Shown here piece after piece: positions 51,955-60,619 of a stretch of 64,000 nucleotides of DNA (position 1 is its first letter; the number at the start of each line of letters is the position of its first letter). Source of the DNA: Variimorphobacter saccharofermentans. GTDB lineage: Bacteria; Bacillota; Clostridia; Lachnospirales; Lachnospiraceae. The notes below the pieces were generated by a model. It did no database searches, was not told the origin of the DNA, and saw nothing but the letters and a program-made list of their open reading frames with translations. The DNA lies in NCBI RefSeq assembly GCF_014174405.1, contig NZ_JACEGA010000001.1, forward strand, positions 2,892,501-2,956,500, read 5' to 3'. The translations under genes and the position numbers were made by a program.

Positions 51955-54438
51955 TTAAAGGTTACCTAATATTTTTGAAACCAGTGTTACTGCAGATTGC
52001 GCATCCGGTGAATAACCATCTGCTCCGATTTCAATGGAATAGCTGTCCGTTATTACTGCTCCTCCAATGATAATCTTACTTGTAACACCATTTTCCTTTG
52101 CTAATTCTACGACGCGCTTCATCTCAACCATAGTAGTTGTCATCAGTGCGGACAATGCGATAATATCCGCCTTTTCTCTGATAGCTGTCTGAATTATGGT
52201 CTCGCTGGGCACATCCTTGCCCAGATCAATTACTCTATAACCATAGTTTTTCAGCATAAGCGAAACAAGGTTCTTACCGATATCATGAATATCACCGGCA
52301 ACCGTAGCAATTACAATCGTACCCTTGCTGCTTTCTTGATTCTCCTTTTGAAGCAGAGGCTCCAGATAATCAATTGCCATTTTCATTGTCTCGGCACCTG
52401 CTATGAGCTGAGGGAGAAAATACCTCTGGCTTTCATATAATTGTCCCACCTCATTGATGGCAGGAATTAATGTCTTCTCAATCAATTCATTGGGCTTAAT
52501 ACCAGTACTTAAGGCATCCTCTACCAATGCAATGATATTCTTTTTCTTTCCTTTTACAACTGCTTCAAAGACAGAAGGAACCAAATCTGAAGAGTTCTTT
52601 TTCATCTCTTCTTCCTTCACATTCTGCACTTCAGGTTTTTCCTGATTGGCAGAGCCTACTGATATCGTTGCCGGTCTCATGGTTACTCTGTCAATATAGC
52701 GTTCTGCTCCATCCTCAACACCACGAAGAAGATCGGATGCAAAGGCAGTATTCATCAATAAATCCTGAGAAGGATTTGCAATCGCCATCGTAAGTCCTGC
52801 TTGAATTGCAAATGCCAGGAAGGTACTATTGATAAACTGCCGTTCCGGCAGGCCAAAGGATATATTGGAAAGTCCAATGATTGTGGCAAGCTGTAGCTCA
52901 TCCTTACAATATCGAATCGTCTCCAGCGCTTCTATAGAAGCATTTTTATTAGCACCTACGGTATTCACAAGACCATCTACAATAATATCTTCCTTTGCTA
53001 ATCCGCATTCCAGCGCACGATCAATTATGGTATGAATTATTTGCTTCTTTTCCTCCAGGTTCTTTGGCATTCCCTGATCAGATAAAGGAAGCAGTATAAA
53101 CATAGCTCCATATTTCTTAGCAATCGGAATCAGATTGTCGTACTTTGCTTTTTCCAAAGAAATAGAATTAATAAGTGCACGGCCGGGATAAAGTCGTAAC
53201 GCTGCCTCTATTACTTCCACATGGCTGGAATCGATACACAGTGGTGTATCTGCTGCAAGCAGAGCCTCCTGCATAGCTAATAGCATAATCTGCTTCTCAT
53301 CGATTCCGTTCATTCCTACATTGATATCCAGAACTTGCGCGCCAAGTGCTACCTGTTCTTCAGCGAAGCGGGAGACGATGGACATATTCTCTTCCCGAAG
53401 CTCTGCCTGCAGATCCTTCTTTCCCGTAGGGTTAATGCGTTCACCCACAATCATAAACGGACCGGAGAGCGGTATTTCTACCGTCTTACTCTCTGTGGTT
53501 AATGCACGTATATGCGCTTTGCTTATCGCAGGTGGCTGGATATTCTTAACTCTTTCCACCAACTGTTTGATGTGTCTCGGTGTAGAGCCACAGCAGCCTC
53601 CGACAATACTTGCTCCTGCTTTTACGATTTCCTCCATCTCTGCTGCAAAGTCTTCTGCTTCCAACGGAAATACCGTTTTGCCATTCACCAGCTTCGGAAT
53701 TCCAGCATTGGGCTTTGCCATAATCGGAATATATGCATAACGCTTCATTTCTCTGACGATTTCTATCATTTTATCCGGGCCGGTGGAGCAATTAACACCT
53801 ACTGCATCTGCACCCATGCTTTGTAATACGATGATTGCTGTCTTCGGGTCCGTTCCAAAGATGGTTCTGTTCATTTCATTATACGTAAGGGATATAATTA
53901 CGGGAAGATCACAGGTTTCTTTCACCGCAAGCAATGCTGCACGGCACTCCTGCAGGCTCATCATCGTCTCGATTACAATTAAATCCACTCCGCAAGGAAG
54001 GATATAGCCTAATTGCTGCTTATATACATCAACCAACTCTTCAAAAGGCAGAGGACCTACCGGCTGAACCTGCACGCCGGTCATCGTTAAATCGGCTGCA
54101 ATATAGACCTTTCTATTACTCCCACAACGGCTGTAATACCTTTTTACTGCCTCGTAGGATAATCCTACCAGTTCCCGGTTGAAATCCTCAAGCTTCTCTG
54201 CCATTCCATATTCCGCCAGCTTAATTCTGTTAGCAGTAAAGGTCGGTGCAAATATAATATCCGAACCTGCTTCCAAGAACTCTGTCTGAAGTTCTATTAA
54301 TACTTCTGGATTATCTAATATCCATTGCTCAGGGCAAACACCCGTGGGCATTCCTCTTTGTTGAAGATTACTTCCGGTTGCTCCATCTACAAACATGATT
54401 CTTGACTGAACCAGGGATTGAAATTCCTTTTTTGTCAT
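51955..54438 (-). CDS. metH: Cobalamin-dependent methionine synthase lacking the reactivation domain
   Basis: An 827-residue enzyme that methylates homocysteine with a methyl group from methyltetrahydrofolate through cobalamin. The homocysteine domain spans about 1-295, with zinc ligands in GVNCSTGP and GGCCGSTP. The pterin-binding domain is about 325-575 (GPFMIVGERINPTGKK). The cobalamin cap and binding domains are about 620-827, with the axial histidine in GDIHDIGKNL (His718). It ends there, so the C-terminal domain that re-methylates inactive cobalamin with AdoMet is absent and must come from another gene. It overlaps the upstream gene by four bases (ATGA). Confidence 0.93.
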   Translation of the reverse strand: MTKKEFQSLVQSRIMFVDGATGSNLQQRGMPTGVCPEQWILDNPEVLIELQTEFLEAGSDIIFAPTFTANRIKLAEYGMAEKLEDFNRELVGLSYEAVKRYYSRCGSNRKVYIAADLTMTGVQVQPVGPLPFEELVDVYKQQLGYILPCGVDLIVIETMMSLQECRAALLAVKETCDLPVIISLTYNEMNRTIFGTDPKTAIIVLQSMGADAVGVNCSTGPDKMIEIVREMKRYAYIPIMAKPNAGIPKLVNGKTVFPLEAEDFAAEMEEIVKAGASIVGGCCGSTPRHIKQLVERVKNIQPPAISKAHIRALTTESKTVEIPLSGPFMIVGERINPTGKKDLQAELREENMSIVSRFAEEQVALGAQVLDINVGMNGIDEKQIMLLAMQEALLAADTPLCIDSSHVEVIEAALRLYPGRALINSISLEKAKYDNLIPIAKKYGAMFILLPLSDQGMPKNLEEKKQIIHTIIDRALECGLAKEDIIVDGLVNTVGANKNASIEALETIRYCKDELQLATIIGLSNISFGLPERQFINSTFLAFAIQAGLTMAIANPSQDLLMNTAFASDLLRGVEDGAERYIDRVTMRPATISVGSANQEKPEVQNVKEEEMKKNSSDLVPSVFEAVVKGKKKNIIALVEDALSTGIKPNELIEKTLIPAINEVGQLYESQRYFLPQLIAGAETMKMAIDYLEPLLQKENQESSKGTIVIATVAGDIHDIGKNLVSLMLKNYGYRVIDLGKDVPSETIIQTAIREKADIIALSALMTTTMVEMKRVVELAKENGVTSKIIIGGAVITDSYSIEIGADGYSPDAQSAVTLVSKILGNL

Positions 54439-56240
54439 TGCATATCCTCCTTACGCATGATTTTATCCATTAAGCTGACCCGGTTAAACGGAAGCATAAA
54501 ATAATACCCATCTGCCACCGTCTCCAACATATCCATTATTTCTCTAGCAATAGAAGCACCCACATTTTCTGCTTCCTCTCTGGACATATTCGGGTTGTAT
54601 CGATTTAATATATGATCCGGTACATGAATACCACTAATTTCGTTCTTGATGAATAACGCATTTCGATAGCTTACCAGGGGCATAATGCCACATAATATTT
54701 TCGTATCAACCCTTTCCTTGATACTGCGTATACGCATAACATCCTCTTCCGAATAAATGGGCTGAGTCAAAAAATACTTAGCACCCGCCTCCATCTTGCG
54801 TCTCATTCTGTCCACTACCTTATCAACTGTTCCTCTTCTATAATTAAGGGCTCCTCCGTAGAAGATGGGCTCATCAGAAAAATGCTCCTCATTCATTTCC
54901 CGTATATAATCCATAAGCTGTACGGAATTATAATCAAAGACTCCGGTAGTAGATACTCTGCTTTCTCCCGGTACCGGATCACCTGTGACCACCAACATGT
55001 TACGGATACCATGAATATAGGCACCCAGCAGCGTAGAGCGCATCGATATCATATTACGATCCCTACAACAGATATGGGGCATGACAGGTAGTTGCGTCTC
55101 ACCTGCAATTTTTATACTCATTAGTACTGAATCAACACGACTTCTACCCATTGGTGAATCAGCAAAGGTAATGATATCTGCTCCGCTATGCTTAAGTTTA
55201 TGAGCACACTCCATCACCTGATCAATGTTCGCATCATACGGAGGATCTAATTCCACTGCTATTACCTTATCTTTGCTATCAAACAGCCGATAGAAGGTAT
55301 TCTCCTTCACCGCCGGGGCAGCCATTTCTCTCCTGCTTCGGGGTTGTTTCACCAGCGGTGTATAAGCATTTGAACGTAGCATATCATTAATGTCGGCTAT
55401 ATATTCCGGTGTTGTTCCACAGCACCCTCCAATGATATCAATCCCTAACTCAGCAATCCGCTTCATATTGTCTGCGAAATACCGGGCATTGTCCATGAAG
55501 ACCATACGATTTTGCATTTGCTCCGGATAACCTGCATTGGGTGCTGCGTAACTATTTTTACCTTCAGGGAAGGTAACCTTTTGTAGAATTTGATGCATAT
55601 GTCCGGAACCAATTCCACAATTAAAGCCACAAGCGTCAATTTCATCAATCTGGGCTATCTTATCCATCAAACGTGTTGCACTGATTCCTGCCGCGGAATA
55701 CCCGTTTTTATTCACGGAAAAGCTTGTAAGAAGGAACATATCCTGTCTCTTTTCCTTTATGTAGGGAGCCAGCTTTTCAATATAGTTCGTTGAGGAAAAG
55801 GTTTCAAAATGAATACCATCCATTCCTTGTTCTAAAAAAATGTCACATAAAAGCCGGTATTCTTCCAGAATATCCTTCTCATTCGAATCGGCGTTCTCAG
55901 GAATCGGACCGATGTCTCCCAGAATCCAAATCCTTTCAGATATCATTAATTCAGTAGATGATTCCTCCACTGCTTTTTTCGCGATTTGACACGCGGCTAT
56001 GACCAATTCCCGTTGCTCTTCCTTATTTCGTTGTAATACTGTCCGATTGGCTGCAAAGGTATTCGTACGAATTAATCTGGCTCCGGATTTGATATACTCC
56101 TTATGAATTTGCTTAATCACTTCCGGTTCTGTTATATTAGCATATTCCGAAATAATCCTATCCTGATTTTTAATCAGGGAATAGTAGGTTCCCATGGATC
56201 CATCCGGAATCAATCTATGTTCTTTTAAATACTGCTTCAT
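54435..56240 (-). CDS. Homocysteine S-methyltransferase / methylenetetrahydrofolate reductase fusion
   Basis: A 601-residue two-domain protein like Bacillus YitJ. Residues 1 to about 290 form a homocysteine methyltransferase domain with zinc ligands in CGFNCGIGSGH and GGCCGTTPEY. Residues from about 325 on form a 5,10-methylenetetrahydrofolate reductase barrel (VIAVELDPPYDANID, LVVTGDPVPG, FLTQPIYSEEDV). The reductase makes the methyl donor for the methionine synthase encoded immediately after it. The ATG at 56240 follows AGGGA about four bases upstream and GGAGG further back; the 13-residue extension is unsupported. It is the first gene of the pair. Confidence 0.92.
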   Translation of the reverse strand: MKQYLKEHRLIPDGSMGTYYSLIKNQDRIISEYANITEPEVIKQIHKEYIKSGARLIRTNTFAANRTVLQRNKEEQRELVIAACQIAKKAVEESSTELMISERIWILGDIGPIPENADSNEKDILEEYRLLCDIFLEQGMDGIHFETFSSTNYIEKLAPYIKEKRQDMFLLTSFSVNKNGYSAAGISATRLMDKIAQIDEIDACGFNCGIGSGHMHQILQKVTFPEGKNSYAAPNAGYPEQMQNRMVFMDNARYFADNMKRIAELGIDIIGGCCGTTPEYIADINDMLRSNAYTPLVKQPRSRREMAAPAVKENTFYRLFDSKDKVIAVELDPPYDANIDQVMECAHKLKHSGADIITFADSPMGRSRVDSVLMSIKIAGETQLPVMPHICCRDRNMISMRSTLLGAYIHGIRNMLVVTGDPVPGESRVSTTGVFDYNSVQLMDYIREMNEEHFSDEPIFYGGALNYRRGTVDKVVDRMRRKMEAGAKYFLTQPIYSEEDVMRIRSIKERVDTKILCGIMPLVSYRNALFIKNEISGIHVPDHILNRYNPNMSREEAENVGASIAREIMDMLETVADGYYFMLPFNRVSLMDKIMRKEDMQ

Positions 56241-56334
56241 TCCCTCATTCCTCCATGAAATGCCACCTATGGCCAGCAAACCAATATGTTATCTTTGTTA
56301 CAGCAAAGTACTGGGTAGCAAAAACATTTTACCC

Positions 56335-56363
56335 ATTATATATCATTCTTTCCTACACCACAA
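56335..56363 (-). promoter_or_regulatory. Predicted promoter of the methionine-synthesis operon
   Basis: TTGTGG (56358-56363) and TATAAT (56335-56340) are 17 bases apart on the minus strand. The leader opens with a short hairpin GGGTA/TACCC near 56310-56335. No SAM or cobalamin riboswitch sequence was recognised in the roughly 90-base leader. Confidence 0.6.
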
Positions 56364-56629
56364 GTATTTTCACAATATTGAAGGAAGAAAGTTACAGATA
56401 GCTTATATTCGGATACCGACAGGATAAGAGCCAGTATTCTCCTATACTATATTAAAAAAGTAAGAATAATAGAGTTCTACCTTTTATCTTTTCGATTTCT
56501 ATATTCTATGATATAATACCTTGAGTATTTTCAATCTAATATATCACTTTGAATGTTTCAATTACAGGATTAATATTACATATATCACTCATATGAAATT
56601 ACAACCCAATTGAGGGAACGGAGACACAC

Positions 56630-57022
56630 ATGAATAAAATGAAATTATTAAAGATAATTACCATACTTATTCCAGTTCTCATGGCTATGTTATTTGCAGT
56701 CCATGAATATATTCTTAACTGGTTTATTAATCTTCCGCGTTGTCCTGCTGTAAGATGGTTCGATATCTATTGTCCTGCCTGTGGCAATACCCGAAGTACC
56801 ATTGCTTTACTTCACGGAGATATGCTTACATCTCTGCGATACAATATTGTACCTTTGATACTAGCTGTTCTACTGCTGGCTTCGTATATCGAGTTAGTAA
56901 CTTACAGCTTTGGAAGACACATACGGCTTCTTCCAAGAAAGCTAGGCTTCTATATCATACTTATCATATTACTCATGGCATACTTCATCATTCGCAACTT
57001 TATTCCTTATCTTACACCTTGA
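56630..57022 (+). CDS. DUF2752 membrane protein
   Basis: A 130-residue protein with three hydrophobic helices and the hallmark CPACGNTRS motif (residues 49-57), which identifies DUF2752. The two cysteines of CPAC sit at the membrane surface; a second pair partner may be the upstream Cys in LPRCPAV. Function is not established for the family. The ATG at 56630 follows GGAG with eight bases spacing. It is alone, divergent from the methionine operon, and shares a bidirectional hairpin terminator with the DUF4190-like gene. Confidence 0.88.
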   Translation: MNKMKLLKIITILIPVLMAMLFAVHEYILNWFINLPRCPAVRWFDIYCPACGNTRSTIALLHGDMLTSLRYNIVPLILAVLLLASYIELVTYSFGRHIRLLPRKLGFYIILIILLMAYFIIRNFIPYLTP

Positions 57023-57078
57023 ATTGTTTCGAATAGATTGTATATGACCATTGATATACAGTCTGTATAATTAAAAAG

Positions 57079-57110
57079 GCTCAGTAAAACATAATCTGCT
57101 TTACTGAGCT
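57079..57110. terminator. Bidirectional terminator
   Basis: GGCTCAGTAAA pairs with TTTACTGAGCT over about 10-11 bp between convergent genes. A run of A residues precedes it and AATTAATTTT follows, so it can work in both directions. Confidence 0.85.
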
Positions 57111-57151
57111 AATTAATTTTGAGCAATACCTATATACTTATTATATCAGTT

Positions 57152-57628
57152 TTAGTAATAGGAATCTAATCCCATCTCCCGGTATATTTCATTCAGGAAA
57201 TCTTCACTACCCAATAATGCTGCAACACCTGCAATCATTAAGATAGCTAAAACAACAGTAATACCGGATAAAATAACTCCTACAATTGCCATTCCCTTAC
57301 CGCCTGACTTCTTACTAAGGCTGACAATACCAAGAATAAGGCCAACAATCGATAAAGGTAAGCTTAGATAATAGCAGCAGCATAAAACCAGACCTACAAT
57401 ACCACATACTAAGGAAGCAATAGCTAAACCACTGCTCTTCTTTGGCTGATCATATTGAGTAGATGCGTCGTATTGATAGGAATACTGATATTGATTTGAA
57501 TCAGTCTGATACTGATTCTGCTGCGGTTGTTGATATACCGGCTGTTGATATTGATTCTGCTCCGGATTATTTTGCTGTTGATTATTTTGATTAAAATTGT
57601 TGTCTTCAGGATTGTTATAATCTCCCAT
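57152..57628 (-). CDS. DUF4190-like membrane protein with Asn/Gln-rich N-terminus
   Basis: A 158-residue protein in two parts. Residues 1-65 are cytoplasmic, low complexity and packed with Asn, Gln, Tyr and Pro (for example NNQQQNNPEQNQYQQP). Residues 70-140 contain two hydrophobic helices with glycine zippers (LAIASLVCGIVGLVLCCCYY and GKGMAIVGVILSGITVVLAI), as in DUF4190. The ATG at 57628 follows GAGGGGG. The tail ends YREMGLDSYY. Similar small proteins are common in clostridia; a role in membrane stress is only a guess. Confidence 0.8.
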   Translation of the reverse strand: MGDYNNPEDNNFNQNNQQQNNPEQNQYQQPVYQQPQQNQYQTDSNQYQYSYQYDASTQYDQPKKSSGLAIASLVCGIVGLVLCCCYYLSLPLSIVGLILGIVSLSKKSGGKGMAIVGVILSGITVVLAILMIAGVAALLGSEDFLNEIYREMGLDSYY

Positions 57629-57857
57629 AATAAGGACCCCCTCGCTATAGTAAATATACAATTCAAAATTGCTATTCATATCCTACCATATTATACTATT
57701 TTCTTCAACAAGCTTTTTTAATTTGTTAAACATTTAATAAGCTAATATCATTATAATGCTATTAGTTAATACTATATTACATAAATAGCAATCGATTCAC
57801 ACTCCACATATACATAATTTCTTTATTTTTCGTACATAGTAACCTTGAGGTGATTAT

Positions 57858-58019
57858 ATGTCATATGTTGCTCCTGCTATCAGGGAAAAATTTGAAACAC
57901 TTTCCGTCGACCTAAAAAATAACATATTAGAACGGAATGTGGAACTTTATACGATTCACGATTTAATCGATGTACTGGATCGTATCGTTAAGGAAGCTGA
58001 GGAAGAAGACAAGCAATAA
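57858..58019 (+). CDS. Small acidic conserved-type protein, 53 residues
   Basis: A short gene with TTGAGGTGA before the ATG. The product begins MSYVAPAIREKFETLSVDLK and ends with an acidic EEEDKQ, and looks like one helical hairpin with heptad-like leucines (ILERNVELYTIHDLIDVLDRIV). I recall similar 50-residue hypotheticals in Lachnospiraceae but no assigned function. The palindromic element copy B begins 21 bases after its stop codon and may terminate it. Confidence 0.7.
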   Translation: MSYVAPAIREKFETLSVDLKNNILERNVELYTIHDLIDVLDRIVKEAEEEDKQ

Positions 58020-58040
58020 GGATAATCTTCACAAGATTAA

Positions 58041-58231
58041 GGGCTGTTGCATAATACATTTACAGGGAATATGACTTACCATAATGCACTGTCGGAAGAA
58101 CAGATTGCTGTATTTTGTGTGAATCATGCGATTATTTATATTTGCATGAGACATACAAAATCAGCAATATGTACTTCCGTCTGTGTGTGAGGTAAGTCAT
58201 ATTCCCTGCATGTATATTGTGCAACAGCCCC
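58041..58231. repeat. 190-nt palindromic element, copy B
   Basis: Second copy of the element at 3141-3332, in the same orientation. The inner core (for example CATAATGCACTGTCGGAAG and TCCGTCTGTGTGTGAGG) is almost identical to copy A. The outer arms carry a different sequence, yet still pair with each other (58041-58079 with 58192-58230). It begins 21 bases after one gene's stop and ends seven bases before the stop of the convergent minus-strand gene, so it too lies between 3' ends. Confidence 0.85.
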
Positions 58232-58237
58232 TTTTTC

Positions 58238-58732
58238 TTATATATAATGTATTAACTGTATCAGTCCCGCTGACAGAAGTGCTATGAAGAAGCCAATTAT
58301 AATGCCTTTGCCAGCACCTATGGTATAAAAAAGGGGGTTACGATATTCTTCTACCATATCTTCTGTTCCAGGCACCCAGAATCTCTTACAATTCATAAAA
58401 ATAGCCAAATCCAAAATAAATAAATCATATAAATTTGCAACAAAGAATAAGAAAAATACATAGAAAAATGCTTTTCCAAAGGTTGTAGCTCCTGAATAAT
58501 ATGCGACTACTGACAGGATAAATACAATCACTACAGCTCCCACTATTTTAACCAAGATATGATTTGATTCCTTTTTCTTTATTTTATCCTTATATTGCGG
58601 TAATGACTCCACCCTCTTTCTGACATTAACTGGAAATGACATGATCATACTAGCTGGATCCTTAGCCAAAGGGATTAATATAACGACTGTGAATATTGCA
58701 CATAAGATTAAGCTTTCAATTAGAAATAACAT
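58238..58732 (-). CDS. Four-helix membrane protein, unknown function
   Basis: I do not recognise this 164-residue protein. It has four hydrophobic segments (about residues 3-22, 62-80, 86-110 and 137-160) and a basic loop after the first (NVRKRVESLPQYKDKIKKKE). The third segment carries FYVFFLFFVANLYDLFILDL, and the loop after it has CKRFWVPGTED. The ATG at 58732 follows AAGGGGA inside the end of the preceding frame, so the two are likely translated together. Copy B of the palindromic element follows its stop by seven bases. Confidence 0.65.
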   Translation of the reverse strand: MLFLIESLILCAIFTVVILIPLAKDPASMIMSFPVNVRKRVESLPQYKDKIKKKESNHILVKIVGAVVIVFILSVVAYYSGATTFGKAFFYVFFLFFVANLYDLFILDLAIFMNCKRFWVPGTEDMVEEYRNPLFYTIGAGKGIIIGFFIALLSAGLIQLIHYI

Positions 58733-59013
58733 ATGGAATCCCCTTCTTTCTCAAATATATAATCTAATAACTGGTCTTGCATAAGCCTGATGTTTTCTTC
58801 TAAAACCTCCTGATGTAGAAACTCCTTATTTTCTACTGCTAAAGCCATGATTTTCTTCACGTCTAAATAATTCTTATACTTATCATCATTGACTATATCA
58901 GGTATCACATATCTATCCGTTGGATTTAAAGGTCTTTGTTTCTGTGCTCTTACTATAAATGGCAAAAAATAATTATTGACACTCAGTAATTTTAAATGTA
59001 TAATTAACGACAT
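58720..59013 (-). CDS. Hypothetical protein, 97 residues, possibly 5'-truncated
   Basis: The product is soluble and mostly helical, with a hydrophobic start (MSLIIHLKLLSVNNYFLPFI) and QRPLNPTDRYVIPDI in the middle. I cannot name it. The ATG at 59013 has no good ribosome binding site. In-frame codons upstream (YDYASLS) lead to a stop without another start, so the beginning may have been lost or an alternative internal start is used. It overlaps the following membrane-protein gene by 13 bases, which supports the reading frame being real at its 3' end. Confidence 0.45.
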   Translation of the reverse strand: MSLIIHLKLLSVNNYFLPFIVRAQKQRPLNPTDRYVIPDIVNDDKYKNYLDVKKIMALAVENKEFLHQEVLEENIRLMQDQLLDYIFEKEGDSICYF

Positions 59014-59515
59014 TGATAGGGATGCATAATCATATTTAAATCAATGACGATTTGTAGGTTAGTAATGACAAACAAATCGTCCTTTTTATTTTCTTAGGAT
59101 TATGCTCCTGTATTTATTTTTAAGAAAACGCAAGTTAATGTAGCTACTTTAATTGCTGCAAAGAGTAAAATTCATCAACTATAAGCATCAGTGAGAGACA
59201 AAGGTGTCTGAGGATGTAGATATACATCAGCAGACACCTTATTTGATGATTCATCAGAAATCACTCGTGTATATAAAATCAGGATTACTTCGAAGGATAA
59301 AATAAAGAATTCAGGAAATATTGTTATTATGATGTTTCCTCAGCACTTGTGTTATCTATGACACAAGGATTGGTTATCAGAGCTGGTCAGATTGGACCAG
59401 ATGCGATTTATCATGCAGAAGTCGCATTTAATCACGCTATATTCCACATATTTGTATCAACATATCCAGATGGCCCTGTCGCTATGACAGGGCCGTCTCC
59501 CTTTATACGAAAAAT
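59014..59515. ncRNA. Hairpin-dense gene-free stretch, candidate structured RNA locus
   Basis: About 500 bases without a convincing gene hold seven separate perfect hairpins: GACGATTTGT (59046) with a CTTTTTATTTT tail on the plus strand, AAGGTGTCTG (59201), AGGAAA (59313), CTTGTGT (59346), CTGGTC (59383), ATGCGA (59401) and GGCCCTGTC (59472), each with its complement nearby. The first is a good plus-strand terminator without an obvious gene before it. Decayed coding pieces may also be present. The strand and identity of any RNA are unknown. Confidence 0.35.
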
Positions 59516-59516
59516 A

Positions 59517-59553
59517 AGGGTTTCGTAAGTCATTATGTGATTTACGAAACCCT
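59517..59553 (-). terminator. Terminator of the GGGtGRT gene
   Basis: On the minus strand AGGGTTTCGTAA pairs with TTACGAAACCCT over 12 bp, followed by TATTTTTCG. It lies about 35 bases beyond the stop codon at 59590. Confidence 0.88.
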
Positions 59554-59589
59554 CTAGTTAATGTATTAGCTCGAATCTGCTATCGTTAC

Positions 59590-60600
59590 TTAGAAACGAT
59601 TAGCATCAGCTGCTTCCTGAATCGCAACTGCTACAGCTACCGTAGCACCAACCATCGGGTTATTACCCATACCGATCAGACCCATCATTTCAACGTGAGC
59701 CGGAACGGAGGAGGAACCTGCGAACTGAGCGTCAGAGTGCATTCTACCCATAGTATCTGTCATACCATAGGAAGCAGGACCAGCTGCCATGTTATCAGGA
59801 TGTAATGTTCTACCTGTACCACCACCGGAAGCAACGGAGAAGTATTTCTTACCCATCTCGATACATTCCTTCTTGTAGGTACCTGCAACCGGATGCTGGA
59901 ATCTGGTAGGATTGGTGGAGTTACCGGTAATAGATACGTCAACACCTTCCTTATGCATAATTGCAACACCTTCGGTTACATCATTAGCACCATAGCAGTT
60001 TACTGCTGCTCTAGGGCCATTGCTGTAAGATTTGCGGAATACTTCCTTAACCTTACCTGTATAATAATCCATCTCAGTCTCAACATAGGTAAAGCCGTTG
60101 ATACGGGAGATAATCTGAGCTGCATCCTTACCAAGACCATTTAAGATTACTCTTAAGGGTTTCTTTCTAACCTTGTTCGCAGATTGAGCGATACCGATAG
60201 CACCCTCTGCTGCTGCGAAGGACTCATGTCCAGCTAAGAAGCAGAAGCAATCAGTGGACTCCTCCAATAACATCTTTCCAAGGTTACCATGGCCTAAGCC
60301 AACCTTTCTCTGATCAGCAACGGATCCAGGAATACAGAAAGCCTGTAAGCCTTCACCAATCGCTGCTGCTGCATCAGCAGCTCTTCTAGCGCCTTTTTTA
60401 ATTGCAATAGCAGCACCTACTATGTATGCCCAGCTTGCATTCTCAAATGCAATCGGCTGAATACCTTTTACCATATTGTATACATCAAGACCGGCATCCT
60501 TTGTAATCTTCTCTGCTTCTTCGATGGAAGCGATGCCGTAGCTGTTTAATACAGCATTGATCTGGTTAATTCTTCTCTCATATGATTCAAATAAAGCCAT
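59590..60600 (-). CDS. GGGtGRT family protein
   Basis: A 336-residue protein named for the motif SGGGTGRTLHPDN, here at residues 258-270, which places it in the GGGtGRT family (Pfam PF14057 as I recall), of unknown function. Other fixed-looking stretches are AFCIPGSVADQRKVGLGHGN, CFCFLAGHESFAAAEGA (Cys118 and Cys120) and NGLGKDAAQI. It is soluble, with alternating helix and glycine-rich loops. The ATG at 60600 follows GGAGG. It begins 19 bases after a NifU-like gene, a pairing that suggests an iron-sulfur or metal-related job. Strong codon use and binding site suggest high expression. Confidence 0.92.
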   Translation of the reverse strand: MALFESYERRINQINAVLNSYGIASIEEAEKITKDAGLDVYNMVKGIQPIAFENASWAYIVGAAIAIKKGARRAADAAAAIGEGLQAFCIPGSVADQRKVGLGHGNLGKMLLEESTDCFCFLAGHESFAAAEGAIGIAQSANKVRKKPLRVILNGLGKDAAQIISRINGFTYVETEMDYYTGKVKEVFRKSYSNGPRAAVNCYGANDVTEGVAIMHKEGVDVSITGNSTNPTRFQHPVAGTYKKECIEMGKKYFSVASGGGTGRTLHPDNMAAGPASYGMTDTMGRMHSDAQFAGSSSVPAHVEMMGLIGMGNNPMVGATVAVAVAIQEAADANRF

Positions 60601-60619
60601 TGTTATGTATCCTCCTTTA

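Noticed and set aside
56241..56629. SAM or cobalamin riboswitch upstream of the methionine operon
   Set aside because: Neither the SAM-I core nor the cobalamin box was found; the predicted leader is under 100 bases.
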